Positions 48,345 to 58,218 of a stretch of 64,000 nucleotides of DNA are shown one piece after another. The notes under the pieces are model-generated. The model had not been told where the DNA came from, ran no database searches, and saw nothing but the letters and a program-made list of their open reading frames with translations. A program made the position numbers and the translations under genes. Where the stretch lies: positions 62,001 to 126,000 of the forward strand of contig NZ_FNXF01000010.1 in the NCBI RefSeq assembly GCF_900108485.1. The letters run 5' to 3'. The stretch comes from Rheinheimera pacifica. Lineage in GTDB: Bacteria > Pseudomonadota > Gammaproteobacteria > Enterobacterales > Alteromonadaceae. Each line of letters starts with the position of its first letter. Position 1 is the first letter of the stretch.

Positions 48345-49169
48345 TTATTGTAATAAACTCAGTGCAGCCTGCGGCCGCTGATTCGCCTGTGCCAGTACAG
48401 TGGTACTGGTTTGCTGCAGAATTTGCGTGCGGGTTAATTCAGCGGTTTCCTTAGCAAAGTCAGTATCACGAATACGGCTACGTGCACCTGATACGTTTTC
48501 TGAGATATTGGTTAAGTTACGGATCGTTGCCTGAAACCGGTTTTGAATCGCACCCAAATCGGCACGGGTACCGTCGATAACACCGATAGCCGTATCAATC
48601 AATGCCAGGGCTGCAGAAGCGCCTGCAACAGAAGATACGCTCAATGCGCTTAAACCCAGTGCATTGGTACCATAACCACCTGCCCGCGATAAACGTATAT
48701 CAATATTCTGCCCGGCATTGGCGCCTACCAGGAATGATGCCGAGAAACCACCTGCCAACAGATTCGTTACGCCGAACTGAGTCGTTGAGGCAACACGGCT
48801 CATTTCGGCCTTTAACGCTGTAACTTCTTTTTGCAGTGCGGCACGGTCAGTTGAACTGTTGATACCGTTTTGTGACTGGATAGCTAAAGTGCGGATACGC
48901 TGTAAAGAGTTGGTGATCTCTTCCATCGCACCTTCTGCTACCTGCGCCAGTGAAATACCATCGTTCGCATTACGTGCTGCCTGGTCCAGACCATTAATCT
49001 GGCTGGTTAAGCGGTTTGAAATCTGCAAACCTGCAGCATCATCAGCGGCACTGTTAATACGGAAACCGGATGATAAACGCTTAAAAGCAGTATCCAGCGA
49101 ATTACCTGAGTTGAACAACTGCCGCTGCGCATTCAGGGACGAAGTATTGGTGTTGACATATAAAGCCAT
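48345..49169 (-). CDS. Flagellin (copy 3)
   Basis: 274 residues, almost identical by eye to copies 1 and 4 across D0/D1. Small differences occur in the middle (TTQFGVTNLLAGGFSASF, YGTNALGLSALS). Conserved ends are ALYVNTNTSSLNAQRQLF and QANQRPQAALSLLQ. It has its own sigma-28 promoter and terminator and so is an independent unit. Such repeats can recombine. Confidence 0.97.
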   Translation of the reverse strand: MALYVNTNTSSLNAQRQLFNSGNSLDTAFKRLSSGFRINSAADDAAGLQISNRLTSQINGLDQAARNANDGISLAQVAEGAMEEITNSLQRIRTLAIQSQNGINSSTDRAALQKEVTALKAEMSRVASTTQFGVTNLLAGGFSASFLVGANAGQNIDIRLSRAGGYGTNALGLSALSVSSVAGASAALALIDTAIGVIDGTRADLGAIQNRFQATIRNLTNISENVSGARSRIRDTDFAKETAELTRTQILQQTSTTVLAQANQRPQAALSLLQ

Positions 49170-49249
49170 ATTAACTCTCCTGCTACCTAATTAAACACTA
49201 GCAGCTGCCGCCTTTATTGGCGATGTCGCTATATTTCAGTGTTATTTAT

Positions 49250-49276
49250 ATATCGGAATTAAATGATAAAACTTTA
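49250..49276 (-). promoter_or_regulatory. Sigma-28 promoter of flagellin copy 3
   Basis: The minus strand reads TAAAGTTT, 11 bases, TCCGATAT. The -35 is the full consensus and the -10 is one or two bases off. It is 81 bases upstream of the gene. Confidence 0.85.
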
Positions 49277-49328
49277 GATAATTTATAAAAATATTATCTT
49301 TGCTAGTAATTTTAATTCAAACAACAAA

Positions 49329-49350
49329 AAAGCCACCATTAGGTGGCTTT
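49329..49350 (-). terminator. Rho-independent terminator after flagellin copy 4
   Basis: 9-bp stem AAAGCCACC / GGTGGCTTT with a 4-base loop, followed by a T-run on the minus strand, 16 bases after the flagellin stop. Confidence 0.88.
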
Positions 49351-49365
49351 CTAGCGGTAGGAAAA

Positions 49366-50193
49366 TTAACCTTGTAACAGACTCAAGGCTGCCTGCGGCC
49401 GCTGGTTCGCCTGCGCCAGTACAGTGGTGCTGGTTTGCTGCAAAATTTGCGTGCGGGTTAATTCAGCAGTTTCTTTGGCAAAATCGGTATCGCGAATACG
49501 GCTACGCGCACCGGATACGTTTTCTGAGATATTGGTTAAGTTACGGATAGTGGCCTGAAACCGGTTTTGAATCGCACCCAAATCGGCACGGGTACCGTCA
49601 ATAACACCGATAGCGGTATCAATCAGTGCCAGGGCTGCAGAAGCACCACCAACAGAAGATACACTCAGTGCACTTAAGCCCAGAGCAGCTGTACCGTAAC
49701 CACCAGTGCGTGATAACCTGATATCAATATTCTGACCGGCATTGGCCCCTACCAGAAAACTTGCCGAGAAACCGCCAGCAAGCAGGTTTTGCGTACCAAA
49801 TTGTGTTGTGCTTGCTACCCGGCTCATTTCAGCCTTTAACGCTGTAACTTCTTTTTGCAGCGCAGCACGGTCGGTTGAACTGTTGATACCGTTTTGTGAC
49901 TGAATAGCCAAAGTGCGGATACGTTGCAAAGAGTTGGTGATCTCTTCCATCGCACCCTCTGCCACCTGTGCCAGTGAAATACCATCATTAGCATTACGCG
50001 CGGCCTGGTCCAGACCATTAATCTGGCTGGTTAAGCGGTTAGAAATTTGTAAGCCAGCGGCATCATCAGCGGCACTGTTAATACGAAAGCCTGATGACAA
50101 ACGCTTAAATGCGGTATCCAGAGCATTACCAGAGTTAAATAACTGACGTTGTGCATTCAGTGATGAAATATTGGTATTGACGTATAAAGACAT
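49366..50193 (-). CDS. Flagellin (copy 4)
   Basis: 275 residues. The start SLYVNTNISSLNAQRQLF and end QANQRPQAALSLLQG are near-identical to copies 1 and 3. The centre matches copy 1 (YGTAALGLSALSVSSVGG) in some places and copy 3 (TTQFG, NLLAGGFSASF) in others, which looks like gene conversion. It has its own sigma-28 promoter and terminator. It is the copy next to flgL. Confidence 0.97.
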   Translation of the reverse strand: MSLYVNTNISSLNAQRQLFNSGNALDTAFKRLSSGFRINSAADDAAGLQISNRLTSQINGLDQAARNANDGISLAQVAEGAMEEITNSLQRIRTLAIQSQNGINSSTDRAALQKEVTALKAEMSRVASTTQFGTQNLLAGGFSASFLVGANAGQNIDIRLSRTGGYGTAALGLSALSVSSVGGASAALALIDTAIGVIDGTRADLGAIQNRFQATIRNLTNISENVSGARSRIRDTDFAKETAELTRTQILQQTSTTVLAQANQRPQAALSLLQG

Positions 50194-50268
50194 GGTATTG
50201 CTCCTGCTAATTTAATCGTATCTGAAACAAAGCCTTATTAAGTGGCCGTGTTTTCATCTGATACTTAT

Positions 50269-50295
50269 TTATCGGAGCAACTGGCAAAAACTTGA
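50269..50295 (-). promoter_or_regulatory. Sigma-28 promoter of flagellin copy 4
   Basis: The minus strand reads TCAAGTTT, 11 bases, TCCGATAA. It lies ~76 bases upstream of the gene, between it and flgL. Confidence 0.82.
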
Positions 50296-50330
50296 GGATT
50301 TTTTTGCTAATACTAAAAAAAATTGCAGTA

Positions 50331-50351
50331 GCCAGGCATATACTGCCCGGC
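50331..50351 (-). terminator. Probable terminator after flgL
   Basis: 8-bp stem (one G-T pair) GCCGGGCA / TGCCTGGC with a 5-base loop, 7 bases after the flgL stop on the minus strand. A run of eight T follows about 8 bases later, so the spacing is not ideal. Confidence 0.5.
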
Positions 50352-50358
50352 AAGGATC

Positions 50359-51597
50359 TTAACGAACATAGTCAAACAGACTAACACCAGACACTTTGAC
50401 AAAAGTGCTGGAAATAGCCTGAAGTGCAATTTCCTGTTTGGTGATCTCTGTCAGCGCAGCTGCATAATCAACCTCAGACAAGTCTGCACGGTAGGCCTTA
50501 TTATTAATCGTTAAATCTTCGTTAGTGCCAAACACACTATCAAGTACATTTACCCGCCCACCAATAGAAGACAAAAAGCTGTCAATATTGGTCGCAGCTG
50601 ACGTTATCTGAGTGATGGTGTCGCTGATAGCTTCATTGAATTCAAAACCCGACAGCCCGGGGTCTTCCAGCGCAGTAATAAACTCACCAATAGTCGTCAA
50701 AATATTTTTCTTTTCTGGGGCCTGCAAAGAAAAATCAACCTGCCCCGGTACAGCGGCAGCACCACTTACCGTAATAGTTAAGCCATTAAACTGAATGGGG
50801 GCATCAGGCGTAAAGGTGCCGGTTACCGGTGGAACTAACGCAGCGCCATTTTTTTGGATCTCATAGGTTGATGGTGCTGTTAGCACTACACTGAAATCAT
50901 TGTTTGCCGGCGTCAGGCTGTCATAATTTTGTTTGTAATAAGCATCAAACTGGCTTTGATCTGTCACAGAAACAGTAGCATTGGTAGCGCCGCCAGCATT
51001 GATCACTGCTGGTGTAGTTTTAAAGCGGGCATCAACATTTTCAAACACAAACTTACCGCTATCATTGCCTGCCAATGCAATAGTAGGGGAAATTTGCAGT
51101 GCTTTTTTACCATCATCGCCCTGAAACTCATAAATACCGGTAGCATTATTCAGGCTGTAACTTTGTTTTTTATCCTGATAGCCGGAAAAAATATAGCTAC
51201 CTTCGGCATTACGGCTGTTCATCAGGTCAAGTAATTCCACCTGAATATTTCTAAGCTCCTGCGCCACCGCTTTTTTGTCATCGTCAGTATAAGCGCCGTT
51301 ACCTGATGCAATAGCCAGTACCCTCGCTTTGTCTATGGACAAGCGCATACTGGTAAGTACTGTTTCCTCCAGCGCCAGGTTGTTTTTTAGCAGTACGCTA
51401 TTATTCTGAAATTGGGCAACCTGCTGCAGATTCTGGTCTAGCCCCAACACTTTTGCTGACGCAGCAGGGTCATCCGCAGGTGTCAAGATACGGGTTTGCT
51501 TGGTTAATTGATCCTGCGCCCGGTTCATTTTTTGCTGGGTATTTAAAATGCCGTCTAAACCAGCATTAAATTTCATATTAAAAGATAATCTCATCAC
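50359..51597 (-). CDS. flgL: Flagellar hook-filament junction protein FlgL
   Basis: 412 residues. It is flagellin-like at both ends: LNTQQKMNRAQDQLTKQTRILTPADDPAAS near residue 20 and SEVDYAAALTEITKQEIALQA near the end. FlgL is the second junction protein between hook and filament. Start and flgK stop share a base. A start at residue 7 (FNMKF) is a possible alternative. It is the last gene of flgFGHIJKL. Confidence 0.95.
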   Translation of the reverse strand: MMRLSFNMKFNAGLDGILNTQQKMNRAQDQLTKQTRILTPADDPAASAKVLGLDQNLQQVAQFQNNSVLLKNNLALEETVLTSMRLSIDKARVLAIASGNGAYTDDDKKAVAQELRNIQVELLDLMNSRNAEGSYIFSGYQDKKQSYSLNNATGIYEFQGDDGKKALQISPTIALAGNDSGKFVFENVDARFKTTPAVINAGGATNATVSVTDQSQFDAYYKQNYDSLTPANNDFSVVLTAPSTYEIQKNGAALVPPVTGTFTPDAPIQFNGLTITVSGAAAVPGQVDFSLQAPEKKNILTTIGEFITALEDPGLSGFEFNEAISDTITQITSAATNIDSFLSSIGGRVNVLDSVFGTNEDLTINNKAYRADLSEVDYAAALTEITKQEIALQAISSTFVKVSGVSLFDYVR

Positions 51598-53615
51598 TAC
51601 CTCACTGCCGCTAACAAGGTGTCAAACACGGTTTGCGATGTGGAAATAATTTGGGCCGCTGCCGCATAGGTTTGCTGGAACCGGATCAGGTTAGACGCTT
51701 CTTCATCCAGGCTGACGCCGGATAATGATTCATACCAGGCCGTGGTTTGTTCTAATAAAGCTTTACCTGCGGCTTCATTATTACGCCCCTGGCTGGTACG
51801 CTCACCAATCAGACTAACCATATCGGCATAAGACTGATTAAAGTTTACTGCGTTCGCGCTATCCGGCGCCGACAATGGGTTTAATCGGGTCGTTTGCGCA
51901 GTTTGTAATTCCGACAAAGCCAGGCCGTTACGGTTGTCATTAAAACCACCGTCATTAAAGCTGATGCTAAAAGTATCGCCCACACTGGGGATGCCTGTAA
52001 CGGAGAAATCAAAGCCAACATCAACTCCCGCCTGAGCAAAAATATCCTGATACTGGTTTGAGCCAAAAGCCGCAGTTGCCACCGGGTTACCGAGGTTATC
52101 TACAATTTCAAAGGTATTCCCACCAACGTAGGTCATCGTCCAGGGACCATTGATCAACCCTGATGGTGTATCAAAGCCATAGTTCGGCAGAGTAGCAGGG
52201 GTAGTATCGCTTACCTTCACCGCATCAATCTGGGCATTACCCAAATTATTTACGGTAAAACCGGTGCGCACTGGCGATGCCAAGGCAATATCTTCCGGCC
52301 GGGTGGTTGCCAGGGTCAGGGTTCTTGATGCGGTACTAAGGGGTTTTAGTTCAAACCTGTCACCAACAGCCGGGGCACCTGTCAGGGTAATTTCCAGACC
52401 ATACAAATCACCGCCGGCATCGGCAGAGCTTATGGTGGCAGGAAAGCCCCCAACGGGTACTACTTTGTCAGAACCAACAATGATCTCGCCCTTTGCATCC
52501 AAAGCCTGGATCCGCACAGCGCCAGCTTCAACTGTCAGCAGAAAATCGTTAGGTGGCAAATTTTTGCCTTGCCCTGCTTCAATAGCAACACTGACCGCAC
52601 CGGCGCCGGTGTTGCCGGGAAATGCAAAACCCCTACTGGTTGGAAGGTTAAATAAATTACCACCAATTTCACCGTTTAAATTCATCCCCAAACGGTTTTG
52701 CGTGTTCATAGCGTCTGTCATTGATAACGCTAACTGCCCAAGCCGGTTTTGGGTCGGGATCAGAATTTCTTCACGGAATTTTAGCAAGCCGCCAATTTTG
52801 CCGCCCAGATTATCAATATCAATATCGCGCTCAACATCGGTGCGTCTGGATAACTGCAGCTTTAAATCACGTACGGATGGATCCGGGCTGCCACGCAGTG
52901 CTACCAGATTAAACTCGCCGCGCTCAACCACTAACGATTGGCCTGTGGCCAGAAATACCATTTTTTCGCCGTTGTCTGCATCCAGCGTGCGGATCTCAAC
53001 CATTTCAGATAATTTCTGGATCGCAAGATCACGTTTATCCAGTAAATCCAGCGGTATAGGCCGGCTGTTACCGGTACCGTAGGAGGCTATTTCCTGATTC
53101 AGACTGGCGATTTGTTTAATATAAGAATTAGTTTCACGGGTATAGATATCCAGTTGCTGATTAACAAAATTATCCTGATCCAGCACCAGACTGGATAAGG
53201 TATTAAATTTATCCAGCAGAGCCTGGGAGCTGCCGATGACCAACTGACGGTTTGCCAGTGTAGCAGGCTCGTTGTTTGCAACCTGAAACTGTTTAAATAA
53301 ATCATTAATACCGGTAGCGATACTGTTGGCAGGGTTCGAGAACAGCGCATCTACCCGGTTGGCTTCGGCAACATATTGCTGGGCAAAGCTGTAGTTAGAA
53401 GTATCACGCCGCAGTTGCTTGAGGGTAAATTCACTGATTAGGCGTTCAGTAGTACCGCGCCCCACTCCCAGGCCAAGCATCTGCGACTGAAACTCAGTAC
53501 GCTGGCGCACATAGCCTTCAGTATTAATATTAGCAATGTTATTACTGGTTGTACTAAGCAAGCTACTGCTGGCCAGCACAGCCGAAGTACCAATCTTAAG
53601 TAAGTTATCTGACAT
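51597..53615 (-). CDS. flgK: Flagellar hook-filament junction protein FlgK
   Basis: 672 residues from the ATG at 53615, with GGAG upstream; a GTG at 53630 would add five residues and consume that site. The N-terminal rod-type motif LLSTTSNNIANINTEGYVRQR and the C-terminal GVSLDEEASNLIRFQQTYAAAAQII are typical. It is the first junction protein. It is longer than enteric FlgK (~550) through the central domains. Confidence 0.96.
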   Translation of the reverse strand: MSDNLLKIGTSAVLASSSLLSTTSNNIANINTEGYVRQRTEFQSQMLGLGVGRGTTERLISEFTLKQLRRDTSNYSFAQQYVAEANRVDALFSNPANSIATGINDLFKQFQVANNEPATLANRQLVIGSSQALLDKFNTLSSLVLDQDNFVNQQLDIYTRETNSYIKQIASLNQEIASYGTGNSRPIPLDLLDKRDLAIQKLSEMVEIRTLDADNGEKMVFLATGQSLVVERGEFNLVALRGSPDPSVRDLKLQLSRRTDVERDIDIDNLGGKIGGLLKFREEILIPTQNRLGQLALSMTDAMNTQNRLGMNLNGEIGGNLFNLPTSRGFAFPGNTGAGAVSVAIEAGQGKNLPPNDFLLTVEAGAVRIQALDAKGEIIVGSDKVVPVGGFPATISSADAGGDLYGLEITLTGAPAVGDRFELKPLSTASRTLTLATTRPEDIALASPVRTGFTVNNLGNAQIDAVKVSDTTPATLPNYGFDTPSGLINGPWTMTYVGGNTFEIVDNLGNPVATAAFGSNQYQDIFAQAGVDVGFDFSVTGIPSVGDTFSISFNDGGFNDNRNGLALSELQTAQTTRLNPLSAPDSANAVNFNQSYADMVSLIGERTSQGRNNEAAGKALLEQTTAWYESLSGVSLDEEASNLIRFQQTYAAAAQIISTSQTVFDTLLAAVR

Positions 53616-53653
53616 TGCTCTCTCCACCAACGCTACTGGCAGCGCTTAGTTTG

Positions 53654-54682
53654 TTATTCATCGGCGCTATCGCCGAAATCTTGAGTAGCGCCTTGCTCCT
53701 GGCGCACCTTATCAAAGGCAGAGCTTTGATATACTGCCATAATTTTTTGTGCATAGGCTGGGTCTGTGGCATAGCCTGCCGCCTGCAATTGTTCAAAATA
53801 GGCTTTAGTGTCACCGGTTGCCTGCACAGCATCCTGGTAACGCGGATTTTTCTTAATAAAGTCGGCATAATCCTGCAGGCTATGTTCTGGTGACGTGTAA
53901 GAGCGGAATTTTGCCTGCTCTTTTTTGGCAATACCGGCCCGGTATTCCAGTGTGTCTACTACTGCGGTTTCACCCTGCCAGCCATTGTTGGCTTTGATAC
54001 CAAATAAATTAAAACTGCTTTCACCTTTCGCGGTTTTTATCACGCGCTGGCCCCAACCGGTTTCCAGTGCAGCTTGTGCTATTAAAGCCAGTGGATCTAA
54101 CCCCAGCGCCTTAGCTGTCTCGCGTGCTGCCGGTAACAAAGCCCGGACAAACTGCTCGGGGCTTGCCACCTGCCAGGCTGGTTTCACCACCTCTGGCTGT
54201 GCGGTGGCAATATTATTGGCAGCAGCTAAGCCAGTTGGTGCCGCAGTTGCGATGGCAGTATCCGTTGGCATTACTGCCTGCTTGGCTACTTTAACGGTTG
54301 GCAGAATATGTCGCGGCATCTGCAAAGTTTTTGTTTCATTAACCTGCGCAATATCTGGTGTTGCTTTTTTACTCAGTGCCGGGCTAAGTTGCTCTACCAG
54401 CAAATCAGCCAGCCCCAGTGCGCCTTTTTGCGCCAGATCTGTTGCCATCTGGCTGTCATGCATGTCGCGGTAAAACTTGGTGGTCTGGCTATTCATCATG
54501 CCATCCACTTCAAAAGCCTCATTGGCTTTACGCATGCTGCTTAATAACATACTAAAGAAAATTGACTCAAACTGTTCAGCCGCCTGACGCAGCGCAGCCT
54601 TTTCATCCTTACCGGAATTACTGCGTATTTGCTGCAGGCTGGTAAGATCATGATAAGACACATTGTTCGGCGTCAGGCTCAT
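53654..54682 (-). CDS. flgJ: Flagellar rod assembly protein FlgJ with peptidoglycan hydrolase domain
   Basis: 342 residues. An N-terminal rod-binding domain (about 25-100) includes AAEQF-type segment QAAEQFESIFFSMLLSSMRK. A Pro/Ala/Thr linker follows, then a C-terminal GH73 N-acetylglucosaminidase (about 165-325). ALIAQAALETGWGQRVI carries the catalytic Glu. It digests the cell wall to let the rod through. It is the two-domain form usual in gammaproteobacteria. Confidence 0.95.
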   Translation of the reverse strand: MSLTPNNVSYHDLTSLQQIRSNSGKDEKAALRQAAEQFESIFFSMLLSSMRKANEAFEVDGMMNSQTTKFYRDMHDSQMATDLAQKGALGLADLLVEQLSPALSKKATPDIAQVNETKTLQMPRHILPTVKVAKQAVMPTDTAIATAAPTGLAAANNIATAQPEVVKPAWQVASPEQFVRALLPAARETAKALGLDPLALIAQAALETGWGQRVIKTAKGESSFNLFGIKANNGWQGETAVVDTLEYRAGIAKKEQAKFRSYTSPEHSLQDYADFIKKNPRYQDAVQATGDTKAYFEQLQAAGYATDPAYAQKIMAVYQSSAFDKVRQEQGATQDFGDSADE

Positions 54683-54683
54683 G

Positions 54684-55781
54684 TCAGATCACCACTAGTT
54701 CGCCATGAATGGCACCGGCTTCTTTTAATGCTTCAAGAATCGCCATTAAATCACCAGGGGCAGCACCCACCGCATTAACCGTGCGAACCAAATCATCCAG
54801 TGTTACACCGGGGTCAAATTTAAACATGCGGGACTGCTCCGGGCGCACGTCAATAATGGTATTTTCCTCAATCGCTGTCTGGCCTTCGCCAAACGGATTA
54901 GGCTGCACTACCCGGGGGTTCTCAGCAATGGTTACGGTTAAACCGCCATGTGTCACGGCTGCCGGAAATAAACGAACGTCTTTACCGATAACAATGGTAC
55001 CGGTGCGGGAATTAATAATAATTTTTGCTGCATAGTCACCTGGCTCAAAGCTGAGGTTTTCCAGCGTTGATAAATAAGACACGCGCTGGCTGATATCGCG
55101 TGGCGCACGCACCTGTACTGACGTTGCATCCAGCGAGTGCGCGGTATCCTGCCCCATAAAATTATTAATAGCCTCTGCTAAGCGCTTTGATGTCGTAAAA
55201 TCAGAGCGTTTAAGATTAAAGGTAATAAAATCGCCCTGAGCAAACGGGGTAATAACTTCGCGCTCAACAACGGCCCCGTTGGGAATACTGCCCACTGTGG
55301 GTGTATTAACTAAAATACGTGAGCCATCAAGGCCTTCAGCGCCAAGGCCACTAACAATTAAACTGCCCTGCGCTACGGCATAGACGTTGCCGTCCAGCCC
55401 TACCAAAAACGTCTGCATCAGAGTACCACCGCGTAAGCTTTTGGCACTGCCAACCGAAGACACTGTGATATTAAGTGACTGGCCCGGCTTGGCAAAAGCA
55501 GGTAATTCTGCATGCACTGCTACCGCGGCAACATTCTTAATTTGTGCCTTCATATTGGCTGGTAACGTAATGCCAAAATTACTTAACATGGTACGAAAGC
55601 TCTGTTCAGTAAACGGGCTTTGCTCACCTGTGCCGGGCAGACCTACCACCAAACCATAGCCTACCAATTGGTTAGAGCGCACGCCTTCCACATCAGCAAC
55701 ATCTTTAATACGGGCAGCACTGGCTGTCATGCTTAGCAATAACAGCGCTATTATCAGGCTGGTGTGTAAAATACGGCTCAT
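54684..55781 (-). CDS. flgI: Flagellar P-ring protein FlgI
   Basis: 365 residues. A signal peptide is probably cleaved after TASA (about residue 22). The mature start [20 protein letters not shown] and the end [17 protein letters not shown] are family hallmarks. It forms the P ring in the peptidoglycan layer with help from FlgA (63091). It lies 10 bases after flgH and 1 base before flgJ. Confidence 0.97.
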   Translation of the reverse strand: MSRILHTSLIIALLLLSMTASAARIKDVADVEGVRSNQLVGYGLVVGLPGTGEQSPFTEQSFRTMLSNFGITLPANMKAQIKNVAAVAVHAELPAFAKPGQSLNITVSSVGSAKSLRGGTLMQTFLVGLDGNVYAVAQGSLIVSGLGAEGLDGSRILVNTPTVGSIPNGAVVEREVITPFAQGDFITFNLKRSDFTTSKRLAEAINNFMGQDTAHSLDATSVQVRAPRDISQRVSYLSTLENLSFEPGDYAAKIIINSRTGTIVIGKDVRLFPAAVTHGGLTVTIAENPRVVQPNPFGEGQTAIEENTIIDVRPEQSRMFKFDPGVTLDDLVRTVNAVGAAPGDLMAILEALKEAGAIHGELVVI

Positions 55782-55791
55782 AGCTGTGCTC

Positions 55792-56469
55792 CTAGAAAGG
55801 CCATAACGGACCGTTAAAGAACCGGCTTAACCAGCCAGGAGACTGGCCATTGTGATGCGCGCCTGTGCCACTGTACTCAATACGGGCATTAGCAATTTTG
55901 GTCGACTCAACAGTGTTATTCACATCAACATCCTGAGATCGGATCACGCCGGTTAAACGGATATATTCTTTGCCGGTATTCAGTGTCAGCCACTTTTCAC
56001 CGCGAATCACCAGGTTACCGTTATTCAGTACCTGCAACACGTTAACCGAAATATTACCGGCCAGGCTGTTGCTTTGGTCTGCTTTGGAATCGCCCTTGTA
56101 ATCAGATGTTGAGTCAGCGCCAAATTGCAGCACATTACCGGCAACCGACACATTGCGCCCGCCTAGCCCGATCATCGGTTCAAATGAGGTTGAACTGTCT
56201 TTTTGCATCTCGGTTTTAGCTTTTTTACTGGCCTGTGTCCGCTCTTTTAGTACCACAGTAATAATGTCACCTTCATGGCGGGCCTTATTATCTGAGTACA
56301 ACGAGTTAGAGTAATACTGTGCAAACAGCGAGCCGTTTTGCACCAGCGGCCGTGAAGCCGGCTCTGGCGCCAACGGTGCGAAGTATGGATCGTCAGCCTG
56401 AGGTACCTCAAGAGAGGCACAACCGCCGAACAACAACACACAAGCAGAAACAGAAATAAGCCGTTGCAT
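55792..56469 (-). CDS. flgH: Flagellar L-ring lipoprotein FlgH
   Basis: 225 residues. A lipoprotein signal has its lipobox LFGGC at Cys17. FlgH signatures are [30 protein letters not shown] and the tail [21 protein letters not shown]-type strand, followed by [12 protein letters not shown]. It forms the outer-membrane L ring. It lies 12 bases after flgG. Confidence 0.97.
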   Translation of the reverse strand: MQRLISVSACVLLFGGCASLEVPQADDPYFAPLAPEPASRPLVQNGSLFAQYYSNSLYSDNKARHEGDIITVVLKERTQASKKAKTEMQKDSSTSFEPMIGLGGRNVSVAGNVLQFGADSTSDYKGDSKADQSNSLAGNISVNVLQVLNNGNLVIRGEKWLTLNTGKEYIRLTGVIRSQDVDVNNTVESTKIANARIEYSGTGAHHNGQSPGWLSRFFNGPLWPF

Positions 56470-56481
56470 AAATACCTCCGG

Positions 56482-57270
56482 TTACAGCTGCTGAATGGCA
56501 AAGCCAAGCATCTGATCTACCGATGAAATAACTTTAGAATTCATCTCGTAAACCCGCTGACTTTCAATCAGGCTCACCAGCTCTTCAGTAACGTTAACGT
56601 TGGATGTTTCCAGCGCGCCCTGCACTATAATGCCAAGGCCTTCCAAACCGGGAATGCCCTGTACCGGATCACCACTGGCACCGGTTTCACGGAACAAATT
56701 CTGACCAATAGGTTCAAGGCCGGCCGGATTAATAAAGTTGGTGACGGTCAGTTGCCCAAGCACAGCTGGTTCGCCTTGCCCCGGTAACTGCACCGACACT
56801 TGGCCATCCTGCGACACGGTAATACTCTGCGCATCCGGCGGTATCACGATATTGGGCTGTACCTGATACCCTGCGCCAGACGTCACCAGGTTGCCTTCGT
56901 CATCAACAGTAAACTGGCCATTGCGGCTATATGAAATCGTGCCATCTGGCATCAGAATTTCAAAAAAACCATGGCCCTGAATCATCATATCCAGGCTATT
57001 GTCGGTGGTGATCATATTGCCCTGGGTAAAGTTTTTCTGCGTTGCCACCACCTTAGTACCGGCACCAATCATCAGGCCATTTGGCAATTCAGAGTTTTGC
57101 GACGACGCGCCACCCGGCTGATTAATATTCTGGTATAGCAAATCTTCAAAAATAGCCCGGCTTTTTTTAAAGCCCACAGTACTGGCATTGGCCAGGTTAT
57201 TTGAGATCACCGAAATATCGCGCTGCTTAGCGTCTAAACCGGTTTTACTGATCCATAAAGCTGGATGCAT
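56482..57270 (-). CDS. flgG: Flagellar distal rod protein FlgG
   Basis: 262 residues. The rod motif SNNLANASTVGFKKSRAIFEDLLYQ lies near the start, and ETSNVNVTEELVSLIESQRVYEMNSKVI near the end. It makes the distal rod and is exported by the flagellar system, so it has no Sec signal. It is 40 bases after flgF. Confidence 0.97.
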   Translation of the reverse strand: MHPALWISKTGLDAKQRDISVISNNLANASTVGFKKSRAIFEDLLYQNINQPGGASSQNSELPNGLMIGAGTKVVATQKNFTQGNMITTDNSLDMMIQGHGFFEILMPDGTISYSRNGQFTVDDEGNLVTSGAGYQVQPNIVIPPDAQSITVSQDGQVSVQLPGQGEPAVLGQLTVTNFINPAGLEPIGQNLFRETGASGDPVQGIPGLEGLGIIVQGALETSNVNVTEELVSLIESQRVYEMNSKVISSVDQMLGFAIQQL

Positions 57271-57310
57271 TTGTGCCTCCCGGGCCTTAGCCCATTATTT
57301 ATTCAGGCCC

Positions 57311-58057
57311 TTAGCCCGTGATTCTCAGTAACTGATTTTGCTGCTGATCCATCTCTTCAGCACTTTTCATCATTTTCACCTGCAGCTCAAACTGGCGCTG
57401 CAGGCTAATCATATAAGTCATCTCGCCAACGGCATTAACGTTGCTGGTTTCTGTTGCGCCTTTTAGCAGGCTGACATTAATATCCGCCTCTGCCAGTTGG
57501 CCATCCTTACGGCGGAATAAACCATCATTGCCTTTTTCCATTTCGCTGTTCAGCGGCCGTACCAACTTGATTCTGCCCGCTGCCACCATGCCATTGGCAG
57601 GCGCACCTTGCGGCAGCACACTGACAGTGCCATCCTGCGCAATCTCGACTTTAGCCAGGGGTATCGGCAGTTGAATAGGACCATCGTCTCCCATTACCGC
57701 TAAACCGTTTGCCGTTTCCAGCATGCCAAAAGCATTAATCTGCAAATTGCCGGCTCTGGTATAGGCTTCATTACCATCCGGAGCCTGAACTGCTAACCAG
57801 CCCTCGCCCTGAATGGCAACATCAAGCTCACGCTCTGTCATGATGATCGCGCCGGCGTCAAAGTTTTGACCTGGTCGTTCAGTTAATGAAAATACCCGGG
57901 TGGGTAAACCTTCACCAAAAGCCTGCATAGCGCGGGCCTGTTCAAAATCTGCTTTAAAGCCAACAGTGCCGGTATTAGCCAGATTGTTTGCCCGCACGGC
58001 AATGCCATTCATATTCTCTTTGGCACCGCTCATGGCGATATATAACAAGTGATCCAT
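57311..58057 (-). CDS. flgF: Flagellar proximal rod protein FlgF
   Basis: 248 residues with ENMNGIAVRANNLANTGTVGFKADFEQA near the start and ETSNVNAVGEMTYMISLQRQFELQ near the end. It is shorter than hook protein, as expected for rod. It is the first gene of flgFGHIJKL behind the sigma-54 site at 58092. Confidence 0.96.
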   Translation of the reverse strand: MDHLLYIAMSGAKENMNGIAVRANNLANTGTVGFKADFEQARAMQAFGEGLPTRVFSLTERPGQNFDAGAIIMTERELDVAIQGEGWLAVQAPDGNEAYTRAGNLQINAFGMLETANGLAVMGDDGPIQLPIPLAKVEIAQDGTVSVLPQGAPANGMVAAGRIKLVRPLNSEMEKGNDGLFRRKDGQLAEADINVSLLKGATETSNVNAVGEMTYMISLQRQFELQVKMMKSAEEMDQQQNQLLRITG

Positions 58058-58091
58058 AACATGCTCCGCTTACTTTATATTCGATTACTTA

Positions 58092-58107
58092 AGCAAAATT
58101 GATGCCA
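58092..58107 (-). promoter_or_regulatory. Sigma-54 promoter of flgFGHIJKL
   Basis: The minus strand reads TGGCATCAATTTTGCT, with GG and GC 10 bases apart. It lies 35 bases upstream of the flgF ATG and just past the flgE terminator. Confidence 0.85.
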
Positions 58108-58181
58108 TAAAAAATCAGCGGCGGGCGGGGACACAAAAAGGAGTAAAAAAATAGCTCGGGCAAACTACGCAGATAGAAAAA

Positions 58182-58199
58182 CACCACCCGAAGGTGGTG
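58182..58199 (-). terminator. Rho-independent terminator after flgE
   Basis: 7-bp stem CACCACC / GGTGGTG with a UUCG-type tetraloop on the minus strand, followed by GTTTTTC. It lies 20 bases after the flgE stop and separates flgBCDE from flgFGHIJKL. Confidence 0.88.
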
Positions 58200-58218
58200 C
58201 GATATAACGCCAGAAAAC

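Noticed and set aside
46325-50193. The repeated flagellin genes as a mobile element or CRISPR-like array.
   Set aside because: The repeats are whole genes with their own promoters and terminators; no transposase, terminal repeats or short regular spacing were seen.
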